A DNA stretch of 50,862 nucleotides. It comes from Eubacteriaceae bacterium CHKCI004. GTDB taxonomy: Bacteria > Bacillota > Clostridia > Lachnospirales > Lachnospiraceae. Location: contig FCNR01000024.1 of NCBI GenBank assembly GCA_900016875.1, forward strand, positions 1-50,862. The letters are read 5' to 3'. Shown here in pieces: positions 17,460-26,040 of this stretch. The notes below the pieces were generated by a model. The model searched no databases and was not told the DNA's origin. It worked only from the letters and a program-made list of their open reading frames with translations. Positions within the stretch are counted from its first letter, which is position 1; each line of letters begins with the position of its first letter. Made by a program: the position numbers and the translations under genes.

Positions 17460-18317
17460 ATGAGAACAGCATTAACAATCGCCGGAAGTGATTCCAGCGG
17501 AGGCGCCGGCATTCAGGCAGATATCAAGACAATGATCTGTAATGGGGTATATGCCATGAGTGCGGTCACTGCTCTGACCGCACAGAATACCACCGGCGTA
17601 ACAGGAATTATGGAAGTAACTCCGGAATTTCTCGGAGAACAGCTTGACAACATTTTTAGAGATATCCGCCCGGATGCAGTAAAAATCGGGATGGTTTCTT
17701 CTGCGGCTCTGATTAAAATGATCGCAGAAAAATTGAAGGAATATCATGCAGATAATATTGTGGTGGATCCGGTGATGGTTGCCACCAGCGGCGCAAAGCT
17801 CATTGAAGACGACGCCGTGTCTGCTCTGAAAGAATACCTGCTTCCCATGGCCGCTGTGCTGACTCCAAATATCCCGGAGACGGAAGTGCTTTCCGGCACA
17901 CCGGTAAAAACGGAGAAAGATATGATTACGGCGGCAAAGACCATCAGCGAAATCTATCACTGTGCCGTCCTCTGTAAAGGCGGCCATCAGTTAAATGACG
18001 CCAATGATCTTCTGTACCGGGACGGCTCCTGTCAGTGGTTTTATGGAAAACGGATTGACAATCCGAATACTCACGGTACGGGGTGTACTCTGTCCAGCGC
18101 TATCGCGTCCAATCTGGCAAAAGGATTCTCTCTGGATGAGTCCGTGGAGAGAGCGAAACAATATATTTCAGGCGCGCTGGCGGCGATGCTTGATCTGGGG
18201 AAAGGCAGCGGGCCGATGCATCACGGATTTGATCTGAGGAGCGCATTTATTGAAGAAAGCACAGAAAATGTTGCCAAAGGTAACGCAAATCAGAAAACGA
18301 CAGGAGGGCAGCAGTGA
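17460..18317 (+). CDS. thiD: Hydroxymethylpyrimidine / HMP-phosphate kinase
   Basis: A 285-residue ribokinase-family enzyme making HMP-PP in two steps. Motifs: TIAGSDSSGGAGIQADIKT at the start, NTTGVTGI, KIGMVSSA, VVDPVMVATSG, LTPNIPETEVLSG, CKGGH, and NTHGTGCTLSSAIA near the C-terminus. A gap of 189 bases separates it from the HAD gene. That gap contains G+C-rich inverted repeats (for example CCGGCTG with CAGCCGG, about 17378-17422) but no gene I can support. It ends by overlapping the cytX start. Confidence 0.97.
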   Translation: MRTALTIAGSDSSGGAGIQADIKTMICNGVYAMSAVTALTAQNTTGVTGIMEVTPEFLGEQLDNIFRDIRPDAVKIGMVSSAALIKMIAEKLKEYHADNIVVDPVMVATSGAKLIEDDAVSALKEYLLPMAAVLTPNIPETEVLSGTPVKTEKDMITAAKTISEIYHCAVLCKGGHQLNDANDLLYRDGSCQWFYGKRIDNPNTHGTGCTLSSAIASNLAKGFSLDESVERAKQYISGALAAMLDLGKGSGPMHHGFDLRSAFIEESTENVAKGNANQKTTGGQQ

Positions 18318-19498
18318 TGGAAACAAAACGAACGGGAATTTTTGAAAATGGTTTGATCTGGTTTGGAGCGGCGGTCTCTCTGGCGGAGATTCTCACCGGG
18401 ACTTATATCGCTCCGCTGGGCTTTCAGAAAGGGCTGGCAGCCATCATCGTTGGCCATGTTATCGGCTGCGCGCTGCTGTTTTTCTCCGGCGTCATCGGAG
18501 GAACAGTACGAAAAAGCGCCATGGAGAGCGTAAAAATGAGTTTCGGACAAAAAGGAAGTCTGCTGTTTGCGGCATTGAATGTGCTGCAGCTGGTAGGGTG
18601 GACGGCCATTATGATCTATGATGGCGCCATTGCGGCAGACGGTATCATGCACACCGGCCGCTGGGTGTGGTGTCTGGTCATTGGAGCTCTGATTATTCTC
18701 TGGATTCTGGTGGGCGTCACCAATCTGGGAAAAATCAATACAATCGCCATGGCAGCGCTGTTCATTTTAACTATTGTGCTGTGCAAGGTGATTTTCTTTG
18801 ACAGCGGGATGGCAGGAGCCGCCGTGGACGACGGTTCCATGAGTTTTGGAGCTGCGGTGGAATTATCGGTGGCAATGCCGTTGTCCTGGCTGCCGCTGAT
18901 CAGCGATTACACAAGAGAGGCCGAAAAACCGGTGAAGGCAACGGCGGCCAGCGCCATTGTCTATGGACTTGTGAGCTGCTGGATGTACATAATCGGCATG
19001 GGCGCCGCTATTTTTACCGGGGAATATGACATTGCGCTTATTATGGTAAAAGCTGGTCTTGGTATTGCGGGTCTGATTATTGTCATTTTCTCCACTGTGA
19101 CCACCACATTTCTGGACGCCTACTCTGCCGGCGTATCTTCGGAGACGATTTTTTCAGGAGTCAGAGGAAAATATGCGGCAGTGCTGGTGACGATCATCGG
19201 TATCATCGGAGCCATCGTATATCCCATGGATAACATTACCGACTTTCTCTATCTCATCGGCTCTGTATTTGCTCCAATGATCGCTGTGCAGATTGCAGAT
19301 TTCTTCTTTCTGAAAAGAAATGCGGAGGCAAAAACTGTGCAGACCGCAAATCTCATAGTCTGGGCAGTCGGATTTATTGTATACAGAATACTTATGCGCA
19401 TTGATCTGCCTCTGGGCAACACGCTGCCGGACATGGTGATCACGATTCTGCTCTGCCTGATCGCAGCAAAATGTACGGACAGACGCCGGGAAAAATAA
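18317..19498 (+). CDS. cytX: Putative hydroxymethylpyrimidine transporter, NCS1 family
   Basis: A 393-residue membrane protein with about 11-12 helices. The ATG at 18317 overlaps the thiD stop (TGATG) and follows CAGGAGGGCAG, so it is translationally coupled. It belongs to the nucleobase:cation symporter-1 group (ENGLIWFGAAVSLAEILTGTY, VGWTAIMIYDGAIAADG, PLSWLPLISDYTREA). Family members under TPP-riboswitch control are annotated CytX and thought to import the HMP moiety. With thiM, thiE and thiD this makes a pure salvage operon; no thiC or thiG is present in the window. Confidence 0.9.
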   Translation: METKRTGIFENGLIWFGAAVSLAEILTGTYIAPLGFQKGLAAIIVGHVIGCALLFFSGVIGGTVRKSAMESVKMSFGQKGSLLFAALNVLQLVGWTAIMIYDGAIAADGIMHTGRWVWCLVIGALIILWILVGVTNLGKINTIAMAALFILTIVLCKVIFFDSGMAGAAVDDGSMSFGAAVELSVAMPLSWLPLISDYTREAEKPVKATAASAIVYGLVSCWMYIIGMGAAIFTGEYDIALIMVKAGLGIAGLIIVIFSTVTTTFLDAYSAGVSSETIFSGVRGKYAAVLVTIIGIIGAIVYPMDNITDFLYLIGSVFAPMIAVQIADFFFLKRNAEAKTVQTANLIVWAVGFIVYRILMRIDLPLGNTLPDMVITILLCLIAAKCTDRRREK

Positions 19499-19508
19499 GA
19501 AAATGTTC

Positions 19509-19538
19509 TTGACGGCGGCAGAATATCTATATTATAAT
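19509..19538 (+). promoter_or_regulatory. Promoter of the second MATE gene
   Basis: TTGACG (19509-19514), an 18-base spacer and TATAAT (19533-19538). It lies upstream of the hairpin at 19601-19641, so that hairpin falls within the MATE leader. Confidence 0.75.
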
Positions 19539-19589
19539 AAATACCGGAAATAACATATTGCTAAAACCTACTGTGGATTTTTCTGGATT

Positions 19590-19625
19590 ATGCCATTTTT
19601 CGCCACACAATCATTGAGAGGATGA
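19590..19625 (+). CDS. Possible 11-codon leader peptide before the second MATE gene
   Basis: ATG at 19590 opens an 11-codon frame (MPFFATQSLRG) whose stop lies in the right arm of the terminator hairpin at 19601-19641. Such placement is typical of ribosome-controlled attenuators of antibiotic-response genes. The Shine-Dalgarno is poor, so translation is uncertain. Confidence 0.25.
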   Translation: MPFFATQSLRG

Positions 19626-19641
19626 TTGTGTGGCGTTTTCT
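19601..19641 (+). terminator. Strong terminator/attenuator hairpin in the MATE leader
   Basis: A perfect 14-bp stem (CGCCACACAATCAT 19601-19614 with ATGATTGTGTGGCG 19622-19635), loop of 7, then TTTTCT. It could end read-through from the thi operon. Because a promoter lies between cytX and this hairpin, it probably also works as an attenuator for the MATE gene. Confidence 0.85.
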
Positions 19642-19679
19642 ATTGTAAGGATATCCATACAAAGAGGAGGAGATGAAAG

Positions 19680-21056
19680 ATGAACGAAACATTTATGAAA
19701 GAAAAACCAGTGCTTCCACTGCTGCTATCCATGTCCCTGCCTATGGTCATTTCCATGCTGGTCAACTCTCTTTATAATATCGTGGACAGCTTTTTTGTGG
19801 CACAGATCAGTGAGGATGCCATGACGGCATTATCGCTGGTTTATCCGGTACAGAACTTCATCAATGCCGTGGCCATCGGTTTTGGTGTCGGCATCAATGC
19901 AGTGATCGCCTATCACCTGGGGGCACAGGAACACGAGAAAGCAAACCGTGCCGCCACCTGGGGATTTGTTCTGTCTCTGGCACACGGGGCGGTGATGATG
20001 GTCGGATGTATCGCCATCATGCCGGCGTTCCTTCGGATGTTCACCACGCAGGAACAGGTCATCGATTATGGGATCCGTTATTCACGGATTGCGTTTGCAT
20101 TTTCTCTTATTATTGTTACCAGTCTTGCCTTTGAGAAAGTATTTCAGTCTGTAGGCCGGATGAAAGTAACCATGGGAGGTATGCTGGCAGGCTGTGTGAC
20201 CAACATCATCCTGGACCCGGTGCTGATTTTCGGAATCGGGCCGTTTCCGGCCATGGGCATTGAGGGCGCGGCTCTGGCTACGGGTATCGGTCAGGTGCTG
20301 ACAGTGGTTATTTATCTGGTCATTTATCTGGTTCGTCCGATACCGGTTCGCCTTGGCCGGCAGTACCTGACCCGCGAAAATGGACTGTTTATGCGCCTGT
20401 ATTCCATCGGAATTCCGGCTACGCTGAACCTGGCGCTGCCGTCTCTGCTGATCTCTGCCCTCAACGCCATCCTGGCGGCCTACGGACAGATTTATGTGGT
20501 GATCCTCGGCATTTATTATAAACTGCAGACTTTCCTGTATCTTCCGGTCAACGGCATTGTGCAGGGAATGCGGCCGATCATCGGCTACAATTACGGAGCA
20601 AAAGAACATAAGCGTGTCAGCCAGATCTACCGGATCACGCTGACCATCAGCGCCGGCATTATGCTCGTCGGCACGATTATCTGCCTGGCGGTGCCGGGAC
20701 AGCTCATCGCCATCTATACCACAAATCCGGAAACCATTGCGGCCGGCAAGATCGCGCTTCGCGTCATTTGCGCCGGATTTATCGTATCCGCTGTTTCCGT
20801 GACTTCCTCCGGCGCCCTGGAAGGACTGGGTAAAGGAGTGCCGTCCTTCATCATCTCCCTGTTCCGTTATGTAGTTGTCATCATTCCGGTGGCCTTCCTG
20901 CTGAGCCGCGTCTTCGGTCCGGCCGGCGTGTGGAACGCATTCTGGATCGCCGAAGCCATCACAGCGGCCATTGCCTTTGTGGTGTACAGGAAGGCGCTGC
21001 GGGGAAGCGGCGTGAGGGAAGCTGCCGCTTCCAAGGGAGAAGATGTACAGAAATAA
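19680..21056 (+). CDS. MATE family multidrug/Na+ antiporter (second of three)
   Basis: A 458-residue, 12-helix exporter. Family signatures are LVNSLYNIVDSFFVAQISEDAM, an early VYPVQNFINAVAIGFGVG, and GIVQGMRPIIGYNYGAKEHKR in the second half. AGAGGAGGAG precedes the ATG. It sits in its own unit behind a promoter and a leader terminator (19509-19641), suggesting inducible expression, possibly by the compound exported. The minus-strand terminator at 21089-21119 follows closely. Confidence 0.92.
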   Translation: MNETFMKEKPVLPLLLSMSLPMVISMLVNSLYNIVDSFFVAQISEDAMTALSLVYPVQNFINAVAIGFGVGINAVIAYHLGAQEHEKANRAATWGFVLSLAHGAVMMVGCIAIMPAFLRMFTTQEQVIDYGIRYSRIAFAFSLIIVTSLAFEKVFQSVGRMKVTMGGMLAGCVTNIILDPVLIFGIGPFPAMGIEGAALATGIGQVLTVVIYLVIYLVRPIPVRLGRQYLTRENGLFMRLYSIGIPATLNLALPSLLISALNAILAAYGQIYVVILGIYYKLQTFLYLPVNGIVQGMRPIIGYNYGAKEHKRVSQIYRITLTISAGIMLVGTIICLAVPGQLIAIYTTNPETIAAGKIALRVICAGFIVSAVSVTSSGALEGLGKGVPSFIISLFRYVVVIIPVAFLLSRVFGPAGVWNAFWIAEAITAAIAFVVYRKALRGSGVREAAASKGEDVQK

Positions 21057-21088
21057 GGTGCCAAAGAATGAAGACAAGAAATGAAAAA

Positions 21089-21119
21089 TCCGCCAGACAA
21101 GAAGAAAACTGTCTGGCGG
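21089..21119 (-). terminator. Terminator of the small minus-strand membrane-protein gene
   Basis: A perfect 10-bp stem (CCGCCAGACA 21090-21099 with TGTCTGGCGG 21110-21119). The T-rich tract (ATTTTTCATTTC) lies on the minus-strand side, so it serves the 59-codon gene at 21144-21323. It may also stop the convergent MATE transcript. Confidence 0.8.
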
Positions 21120-21143
21120 AAGTGAAAGGAGGAGAAAAAATAT

Positions 21144-21323
21144 CTAAGTTTCTTTATTTTTCAAAAAAAGAAGGATTTCCTTCAATATATACCCTATGAA
21201 TAATAGTAATATGCTTGTACTAATCTTGAAAAATAAATCATTTAGAACGTTTGTTATGCTCAAAGCTACTAATATTATTGTAATTGTCAGCACTATTTGA
21301 AATAAAGAATTGATATCTTTCAT
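21144..21323 (-). CDS. 59-residue membrane protein of unknown function
   Basis: A complete small frame on the minus strand: ATG at 21323 preceded by AGGAG with good spacing, stop at 21144-21146, own terminator immediately after. The product starts MKDINSLFQIVLTITIILVA and has two hydrophobic helices separated by SITNVLNDLFFKIS, ending with a lysine-containing tail (LKNKET). It is strongly AT-rich, unlike its neighbours. It resembles small membrane peptides such as immunity or accessory proteins only in a general way; no family recognised. Confidence 0.6.
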   Translation of the reverse strand: MKDINSLFQIVLTITIILVALSITNVLNDLFFKISTSILLLFIGYILKEILLFLKNKET

Positions 21324-21722
21324 ATATTATCTCCTGGTATATTCTTTACCATGTTAAACTCAACATTTCTGTGACGGTGTCTACTTTACCCAATTCACCA
21401 GAATATGAAATATTTAATGCGTCAAATATAATATAAATTATCTGATTTTAAATGTCAACAAGAATATGGTTCGTTATTAGATGAAAATAATTCCAATTAT
21501 TTACAAATTATAGTTTGGAGCAGACCTCTTTATCGGTCAGGCCGAGTGAGGGCCGAGTCGGGCGAATCTGTCTGTGGTCCTACGTCATCGTCTGTGTATA
21601 TTCCTTACCACCTCGACCAATTCCCACTTTTCGATTTTCTTAAAATTTCGTGAAACCCATTGAGTTTTCCGCGGCAATCCGTCATAATAAAACTATCATA
21701 AAAAGAAAGCAGGTGATTGCCG
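21324..21722. other. Gene-free AT-rich gap with a repeated 15-mer
   Basis: No coding frame is supported in this 399-base stretch. A 15-mer GTATATTCTTTACCA (21337-21351) recurs with one mismatch at 21596-21610. The sequence after the first copy (GTCTACTTTACCCAATTCACC) has the look of an insertion-sequence end, and a GC-rich patch (about 21540-21580) sits in otherwise AT-rich DNA. It may be a scar of a lost mobile element; this is weakly supported. Confidence 0.35.
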
Positions 21723-22223
21723 ATGGGCCTTCAGATTTCTGAAGAAGTGCCGCAGGACTACCTGTCGGAGGTGGAGCACATTCTCTCCCATGAAGACTTT
21801 ATGGCGTTGGAACAGTTTACCCAGCATCAGTGGACGACGCGGTTTATGCACAGTGTGAACGTGTCATATCTGTCCTGGATTCTGGCCAGAAAGTTCGGGT
21901 GCGATGAGAAAGCTGCAGCGAGGGCAGGACTTCTTCATGACTTTTGCCTTTATGATTTCAGTGAGGAGACGCCGACCGGTGAACATCAGGCGTTTTATCA
22001 TCCAAAGGCCGCCGCTGAGAACAGCACCCGGCTTTTTGATATCAGTGAAAGAGAAGAGGCAGCCATCAGAAGCCACATGTTTCCGCTGGGACCCCTTCCG
22101 AAGAATAAGGAAGCGTGGATTATAACTCTTGCAGATAAGATTTGCGCCACCATGGAATTTTGTCATGTGGCGATTGCACTGGCAAGGAAGAACCGGCTGG
22201 TAGTCAAGAGAGCTTCTGCGTGA
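21723..22223 (+). CDS. HD-domain phosphohydrolase-like protein
   Basis: A 166-residue cytosolic protein. The ATG at 21723 is preferred over an upstream TTG; AGGTG lies 9 bases before it. The HD signature is H43 (TTRFMHSVNVS), H72-D73 (AGLLHDFCLYDF) and D138 (LADKICATMEF), enough for a metal-dependent phosphohydrolase site as in the YqeK-like/uncharacterised HD families. Substrate unknown. It is flanked by a gene-free gap and the terminator at 22250-22293, so it is monocistronic. Confidence 0.8.
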   Translation: MGLQISEEVPQDYLSEVEHILSHEDFMALEQFTQHQWTTRFMHSVNVSYLSWILARKFGCDEKAAARAGLLHDFCLYDFSEETPTGEHQAFYHPKAAAENSTRLFDISEREEAAIRSHMFPLGPLPKNKEAWIITLADKICATMEFCHVAIALARKNRLVVKRASA

Positions 22224-22249
22224 AACAAGGTGAAGAGAATAATAGTGTC

Positions 22250-22293
22250 AGCCGTCAGTGTAATGTATTTTGATACAGCGCTGACGGCTTTTA
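22250..22293 (+). terminator. Terminator of the HD-domain gene
   Basis: AGCCGTCAG (22250-22258) pairs with CTGACGGCT (22281-22289), followed by TTTTAT. Confidence 0.85.
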
Positions 22294-22334
22294 TATTATA
22301 GGAAATTCCGCTGGAATTCCTAGTATACTTTTTC

Positions 22335-22385
22335 TTGACAAATAAAAACAGCGGTCTATAATAGTTTCTGAAAGAACAGTTCTTT
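22335..22385 (+). promoter_or_regulatory. Consensus promoter with overlapping palindromic operator for marR-MATE
   Basis: A perfect TTGACA (22335-22340), a 16-base spacer and a perfect TATAAT (22357-22362). Just after the -10, across the expected start point, lies a 15-bp perfect palindrome AAAGAACAGTTCTTT (22371-22385). This is the size and place expected for autorepression by the MarR protein encoded next. An imperfect palindrome (AGGAAATTCC...GGAATTCCT, 22300-22321) lies upstream of the -35. Confidence 0.75.
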
Positions 22386-22416
22386 TTATAACTATTTTAA
22401 AGCGGGAGGTCTTAGT

Positions 22417-22863
22417 GTGAATCGGACAACGGAATATCTGGGAAATATCCGTCGGATCATTAAGCTGCATGAAAGTATGCTGAAGGAGTATGTTTGTCAG
22501 GAGTATGCGATGACACTGACGGAAGCAGCAGTCATCAGCTTTCTTTACAATAACCCGGGGAAGGATACGGCTGCGGATATCGTGGAGCTTCGTATGCTGC
22601 AGAAGAGTAATGTGTCGCAGGCCGTGGAGTCATTGGTGAAAAAATCGCTTCTGGTCAGAAAGCAGGATGCCGGAGACAGAAGGAAGATTCATCTGTCTCT
22701 CACAGAGAAGGCGGAGCCTGTTGTGGAGACGGTGGAGAAGGTATGCCGGGAATTTCATGAGGAAGTATTTTGTGGAATCAGTCCGGAGAAACTTGACACA
22801 TTTTCAGAGGTAAATGAACGGATAGGAGAAAATGTGCAGAAGGCCATTGAGAGAAGAGGTTAG
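22417..22863 (+). CDS. MarR-family transcriptional regulator
   Basis: A 148-residue winged-helix regulator starting at GTG 22417 after CGGGAGG. The DNA-binding part includes LTEAAVISFLYNNPGKDTAADIVELRMLQKSNVSQAVESLVKKSLL (read here in pieces, about 30-75) and the wing RKQDAGDRRKIHLSLTEKA. It probably represses its own operon through the palindrome at 22371-22385 and is relieved by a drug or metabolite, since a MATE exporter follows 26 bases downstream. Confidence 0.92.
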   Translation: MNRTTEYLGNIRRIIKLHESMLKEYVCQEYAMTLTEAAVISFLYNNPGKDTAADIVELRMLQKSNVSQAVESLVKKSLLVRKQDAGDRRKIHLSLTEKAEPVVETVEKVCREFHEEVFCGISPEKLDTFSEVNERIGENVQKAIERRG

Positions 22864-22889
22864 CGTACTAGTGGAAGGAGAAAAAAGAA

Positions 22890-24275
22890 ATGAGTGAAGA
22901 GAAAGATTTTCTTGGGACGGAACCCATTGGGAAGCTTCTGGCAAAATTAGCGGTGCCGACAGTTGCCGCGCAGATCATCAATATGTTATATAATATCGTA
23001 GACAGAATTTACATCGGTCACATCCCGAAAGAGGGCGCGCTCGCACTGACCGGAGTCGGCGTCTGCATGCCGCTTATTATGATCGTGACGGCGTTTGCCG
23101 CCTTTGTTGCCTACGGAGGCGCACCGAGAGCAACGATTTTCATGGGAAAGGGAGATAATAAAACAGCGGAAAAAATATTGGGAAACTGCTTTATCGTGCA
23201 GATTATTATATCCGTGCTGCTCACAGCGGCGCTGCTTCTGTGGAACCGTGATTTCCTGCTGGCATTCGGCGCCAGTGAAAATACCATAGATTACGGCGTG
23301 GCATATATGAATATTTACGCGCTGGGAACCATTTTCGTGCAGCTTACGCTTGGTATGAACGCCTTTATCACAGCGCAGGGATTTGCCAAAACGGGGATGC
23401 TTTCCGTATTGATCGGAGCGGTCATCAATATCGTTCTCGATCCGGTATTTATTTTCGGATTTCATATGGGCGTGAGAGGCGCTGCTCTGGCAACTATCAT
23501 GTCTCAGGCAGTATCCTGTGTATGGGTACTCGTGTTCCTGTTTGGGAAGAAAACACATTTGAAGATTAAAAAGGATAATATGAAGCTGGAAAAAGCTATC
23601 GTCCTGCCATGTCTGGCGCTGGGACTGTCCAACTTCGTCATGCAAGCCAGCGAGAGCGTCATCTCCGTCTGCTTCAATTCTTCCCTGCTTCGCTACGGCG
23701 GCGATATCGCCGTGGGAGCCATGACCATCCTCACAAGCGTTATGCAGTTTGCCATGCTGCCGATGCAGGGGCTGGGACAGGGCGCGCAGCCGATTATCAG
23801 CTATAACTATGGCGCAGGAAATGTAAAAAGAGTCAAAGGCGCTTTTAAGCTGCTCTTAAAATGCAGTCTCATCTATTCCTGCCTGCTGTGGCTGTTCGTG
23901 ATGATCTTCCCGCAGGGGTTCGCATCAATGTTTACCTCAGACGCCGACTTGCTTTCTTACACACAGATGGCGCTGCGTATTTACATGGGCAGCATGCTTC
24001 TCTTTGGTATCCAGATGGCGTGCCAGATGACTTTTATCGCCATTGGAAATGCAAAAGCCTCCATTCTGGTAGCAGTTATGCGGAAGTTTATCCTTCTTAT
24101 CCCGCTCATTTATATCATGCCGCACATTTTCACGGCAGATAAGGCAAGAGCGGTCTACATGGCAGAGCCGGTGGCAGATTTCTTTGCAGTATGTTTTACT
24201 GCTGTGTTGTTTTACTTCCAGTTTAGAAAAGCGCTGCGGAAGATGGAGAAAAAGGGGCCGGCGGTTCAGGTTTGA
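22890..24275 (+). CDS. MATE family multidrug/Na+ antiporter (third of three)
   Basis: A 461-residue 12-helix exporter. Signatures: NMLYNIVDRIYIGHIP at the first helix, YGGAPRATIFMGKGDNKTA, VLIGAVINIVLDPVFIFGF, and GLGQGAQPIISYNYGAGN in the second half. It has an AAGGAGAAAAAAGAA ribosome site and is co-transcribed with the MarR gene, so it is the likely target of MarR control. The double-HTH regulator at 24324 follows 48 bases later and may belong to the same transcript. Confidence 0.93.
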   Translation: MSEEKDFLGTEPIGKLLAKLAVPTVAAQIINMLYNIVDRIYIGHIPKEGALALTGVGVCMPLIMIVTAFAAFVAYGGAPRATIFMGKGDNKTAEKILGNCFIVQIIISVLLTAALLLWNRDFLLAFGASENTIDYGVAYMNIYALGTIFVQLTLGMNAFITAQGFAKTGMLSVLIGAVINIVLDPVFIFGFHMGVRGAALATIMSQAVSCVWVLVFLFGKKTHLKIKKDNMKLEKAIVLPCLALGLSNFVMQASESVISVCFNSSLLRYGGDIAVGAMTILTSVMQFAMLPMQGLGQGAQPIISYNYGAGNVKRVKGAFKLLLKCSLIYSCLLWLFVMIFPQGFASMFTSDADLLSYTQMALRIYMGSMLLFGIQMACQMTFIAIGNAKASILVAVMRKFILLIPLIYIMPHIFTADKARAVYMAEPVADFFAVCFTAVLFYFQFRKALRKMEKKGPAVQV

Positions 24276-24323
24276 TAAGAACGGAGGCCGGCGGACTGCT
24301 TAAAAAGAACAGGAGAATATATT

Positions 24324-26036
24324 ATGAATCAGCATCAGAAAATGGAAGTGGTACTGAAGTATATAACCGACCATTTTTATGAAAAGATCACCCTGGAAAA
24401 TGCTGCGAAAAAAACCGGGTACAGTCAGAGCGTGTTCAGCAACGCATTTAGCAGCTACACAGGAATGTCTTTTACAAAGTTTCTGAAGAAATACCGGCTT
24501 CGCCAGGCGGCGCAGGAGATTCACTGTGGTTATGGAACGCTGGAAATCGTGGGAAGAAGGAATGGATTTCAGTCGAAAAAATTCTACGAAGCATTCAGGG
24601 AAGAGTTCGGTATCACGCCGAAAAACTTCAGGGACAGTGACATTATCCCGGATATGCCGCTGGCTCCTGAGATCAACGGACATTCATTTTTCATGGAATA
24701 TAAGAAGCTGCCAGATGTCGTCATAGAGGGATATCCCATGCGCGCTGTAAATGGAGACGAGACAGATCTTCTCGATGAAGTGGCGTACCCCTTCCGGCAT
24801 CCCGGCAGCAGAGCAGATCTCCACTGTAAAGAAAAGCACTGGGGCGTCTGGTGGCATGACAGGGAGAGGGGGAATCATCTCTGTTATGTCTTGGGAATCC
24901 GGGCGGACGAGACGAAAGAGCCGGAAAAAGGCTGCGTCCGGGTAAAGATTACGGGAGGCGATTACGCGGTCTTTTCTGTAGAACGGGGAAGGGACTATTT
25001 TGATATAGCCAATACCTCCCGGGAGATGGCGTGGTACGTTTTCCATGTATGGCAGATGATTAATCACAAACAGACTGATAAGATGGGATTTACCTATGAG
25101 GCATTTGACAGTGAGAGATCCTATCTGTTCGTGCCGCTGCTGAAAGGCTTTGGCGGTATCGAGATTGAGAAGGATATGGGCGGCAATATGATCGAGGAGC
25201 TGGCCCGCTATGTGGATGAACACATTCTGGAGGATATTGATATCGACACGGTCATCTCTCATTTCGGACGCTCCTCCTTCTACTGCAGAGACCGGTTCCA
25301 GTCCTGCTATAAGATTTCCCTGCCGAATTATATCCGGCGGAAGAGGCTGTACGTCCTCTGTCAGAAAATGGAGGACGGGGAGATTACCGGGGAGGATCTG
25401 ATTCAGAACTATGGTTTTCTGTCAGTGGAGCAGTACCGCAGAGAGTTTTATAAAGAGTTCGGGGTGGAGCCGGAACAATACAAATCGGTCACCCTGGAAT
25501 TGATCGATCTGAAAGAATACTATACTTTTAACTTCCGGCGTCTGAAAAAGTCCGAGCGGATGCTGGAGAGCTTCCGGATCGCCGGAAAGATCATCAAATC
25601 CGGGGAAAATAAACAGGAGCTCGACCTGGACGTGCCGGGCATCGCGGAGTTCTGGATGGAAAATGATTTTCCGGGTCTGGGTGGTGGAAAAGCAGCCCTC
25701 TACGAATCGGAAATCATTGCCAGCGGCCGGCAGGATACTTACGAAGAGAAGATTGTATATAATTATGTGCTGGGGCCGGTGGTCACGGGGGAAGAGAACC
25801 TTCCGGAAGATATGCATCCGGTCACGGTTCCCGGCGGAAAATATGCTGTATTTGAGAATACAGAGGCAGATATCGAGGGGGAGAGCCTTGCGGAGAGAAT
25901 CCGTCTGATGATGCGGTGTATCGACCATGTGTGGATTTATGACAATTGGATGCGGACTGATTTTCAGAGCAGAGTTTCTTTCCTGTATTATGAAGATAAC
26001 AGGCTGTATTATTTTGTTCCGATATACGGAAAATAA
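24324..26036 (+). CDS. Double AraC-HTH / double GyrI-like regulator (paralogue A)
   Basis: A 570-residue protein with an unusual duplicated layout: AraC-type HTH (about 1-105, ITLENAAKKTGYSQSVFSNAF and EIVGRRNGFQSKKFYEAFR); GyrI-like effector domain (about 120-275, including HWGVWWHD and ADETKEPEKGCV); a second HTH (about 285-390, FYCRDRFQ, EDLIQNYGFLSVEQYRREFYKEFG); and a second GyrI-like domain (about 400-570). Its closest relative in the window is the minus-strand protein at 46873, with the same order and length. GyrI-like domains bind hydrophobic or cationic small molecules in MDR regulators. A conserved promoter element begins 5 bases after its stop (26041), so the corrinoid locus is a candidate target. 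Confidence 0.85.
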   Translation: MNQHQKMEVVLKYITDHFYEKITLENAAKKTGYSQSVFSNAFSSYTGMSFTKFLKKYRLRQAAQEIHCGYGTLEIVGRRNGFQSKKFYEAFREEFGITPKNFRDSDIIPDMPLAPEINGHSFFMEYKKLPDVVIEGYPMRAVNGDETDLLDEVAYPFRHPGSRADLHCKEKHWGVWWHDRERGNHLCYVLGIRADETKEPEKGCVRVKITGGDYAVFSVERGRDYFDIANTSREMAWYVFHVWQMINHKQTDKMGFTYEAFDSERSYLFVPLLKGFGGIEIEKDMGGNMIEELARYVDEHILEDIDIDTVISHFGRSSFYCRDRFQSCYKISLPNYIRRKRLYVLCQKMEDGEITGEDLIQNYGFLSVEQYRREFYKEFGVEPEQYKSVTLELIDLKEYYTFNFRRLKKSERMLESFRIAGKIIKSGENKQELDLDVPGIAEFWMENDFPGLGGGKAALYESEIIASGRQDTYEEKIVYNYVLGPVVTGEENLPEDMHPVTVPGGKYAVFENTEADIEGESLAERIRLMMRCIDHVWIYDNWMRTDFQSRVSFLYYEDNRLYYFVPIYGK

Positions 26037-26040
26037 TACC

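Noticed and set aside
20082-21077. 331-codon minus-strand frame opposite the second MATE gene
   Set aside because: The composition (many Arg, His, Asp, Gln) is typical of an antisense shadow, and the plus-strand MATE is unambiguous.
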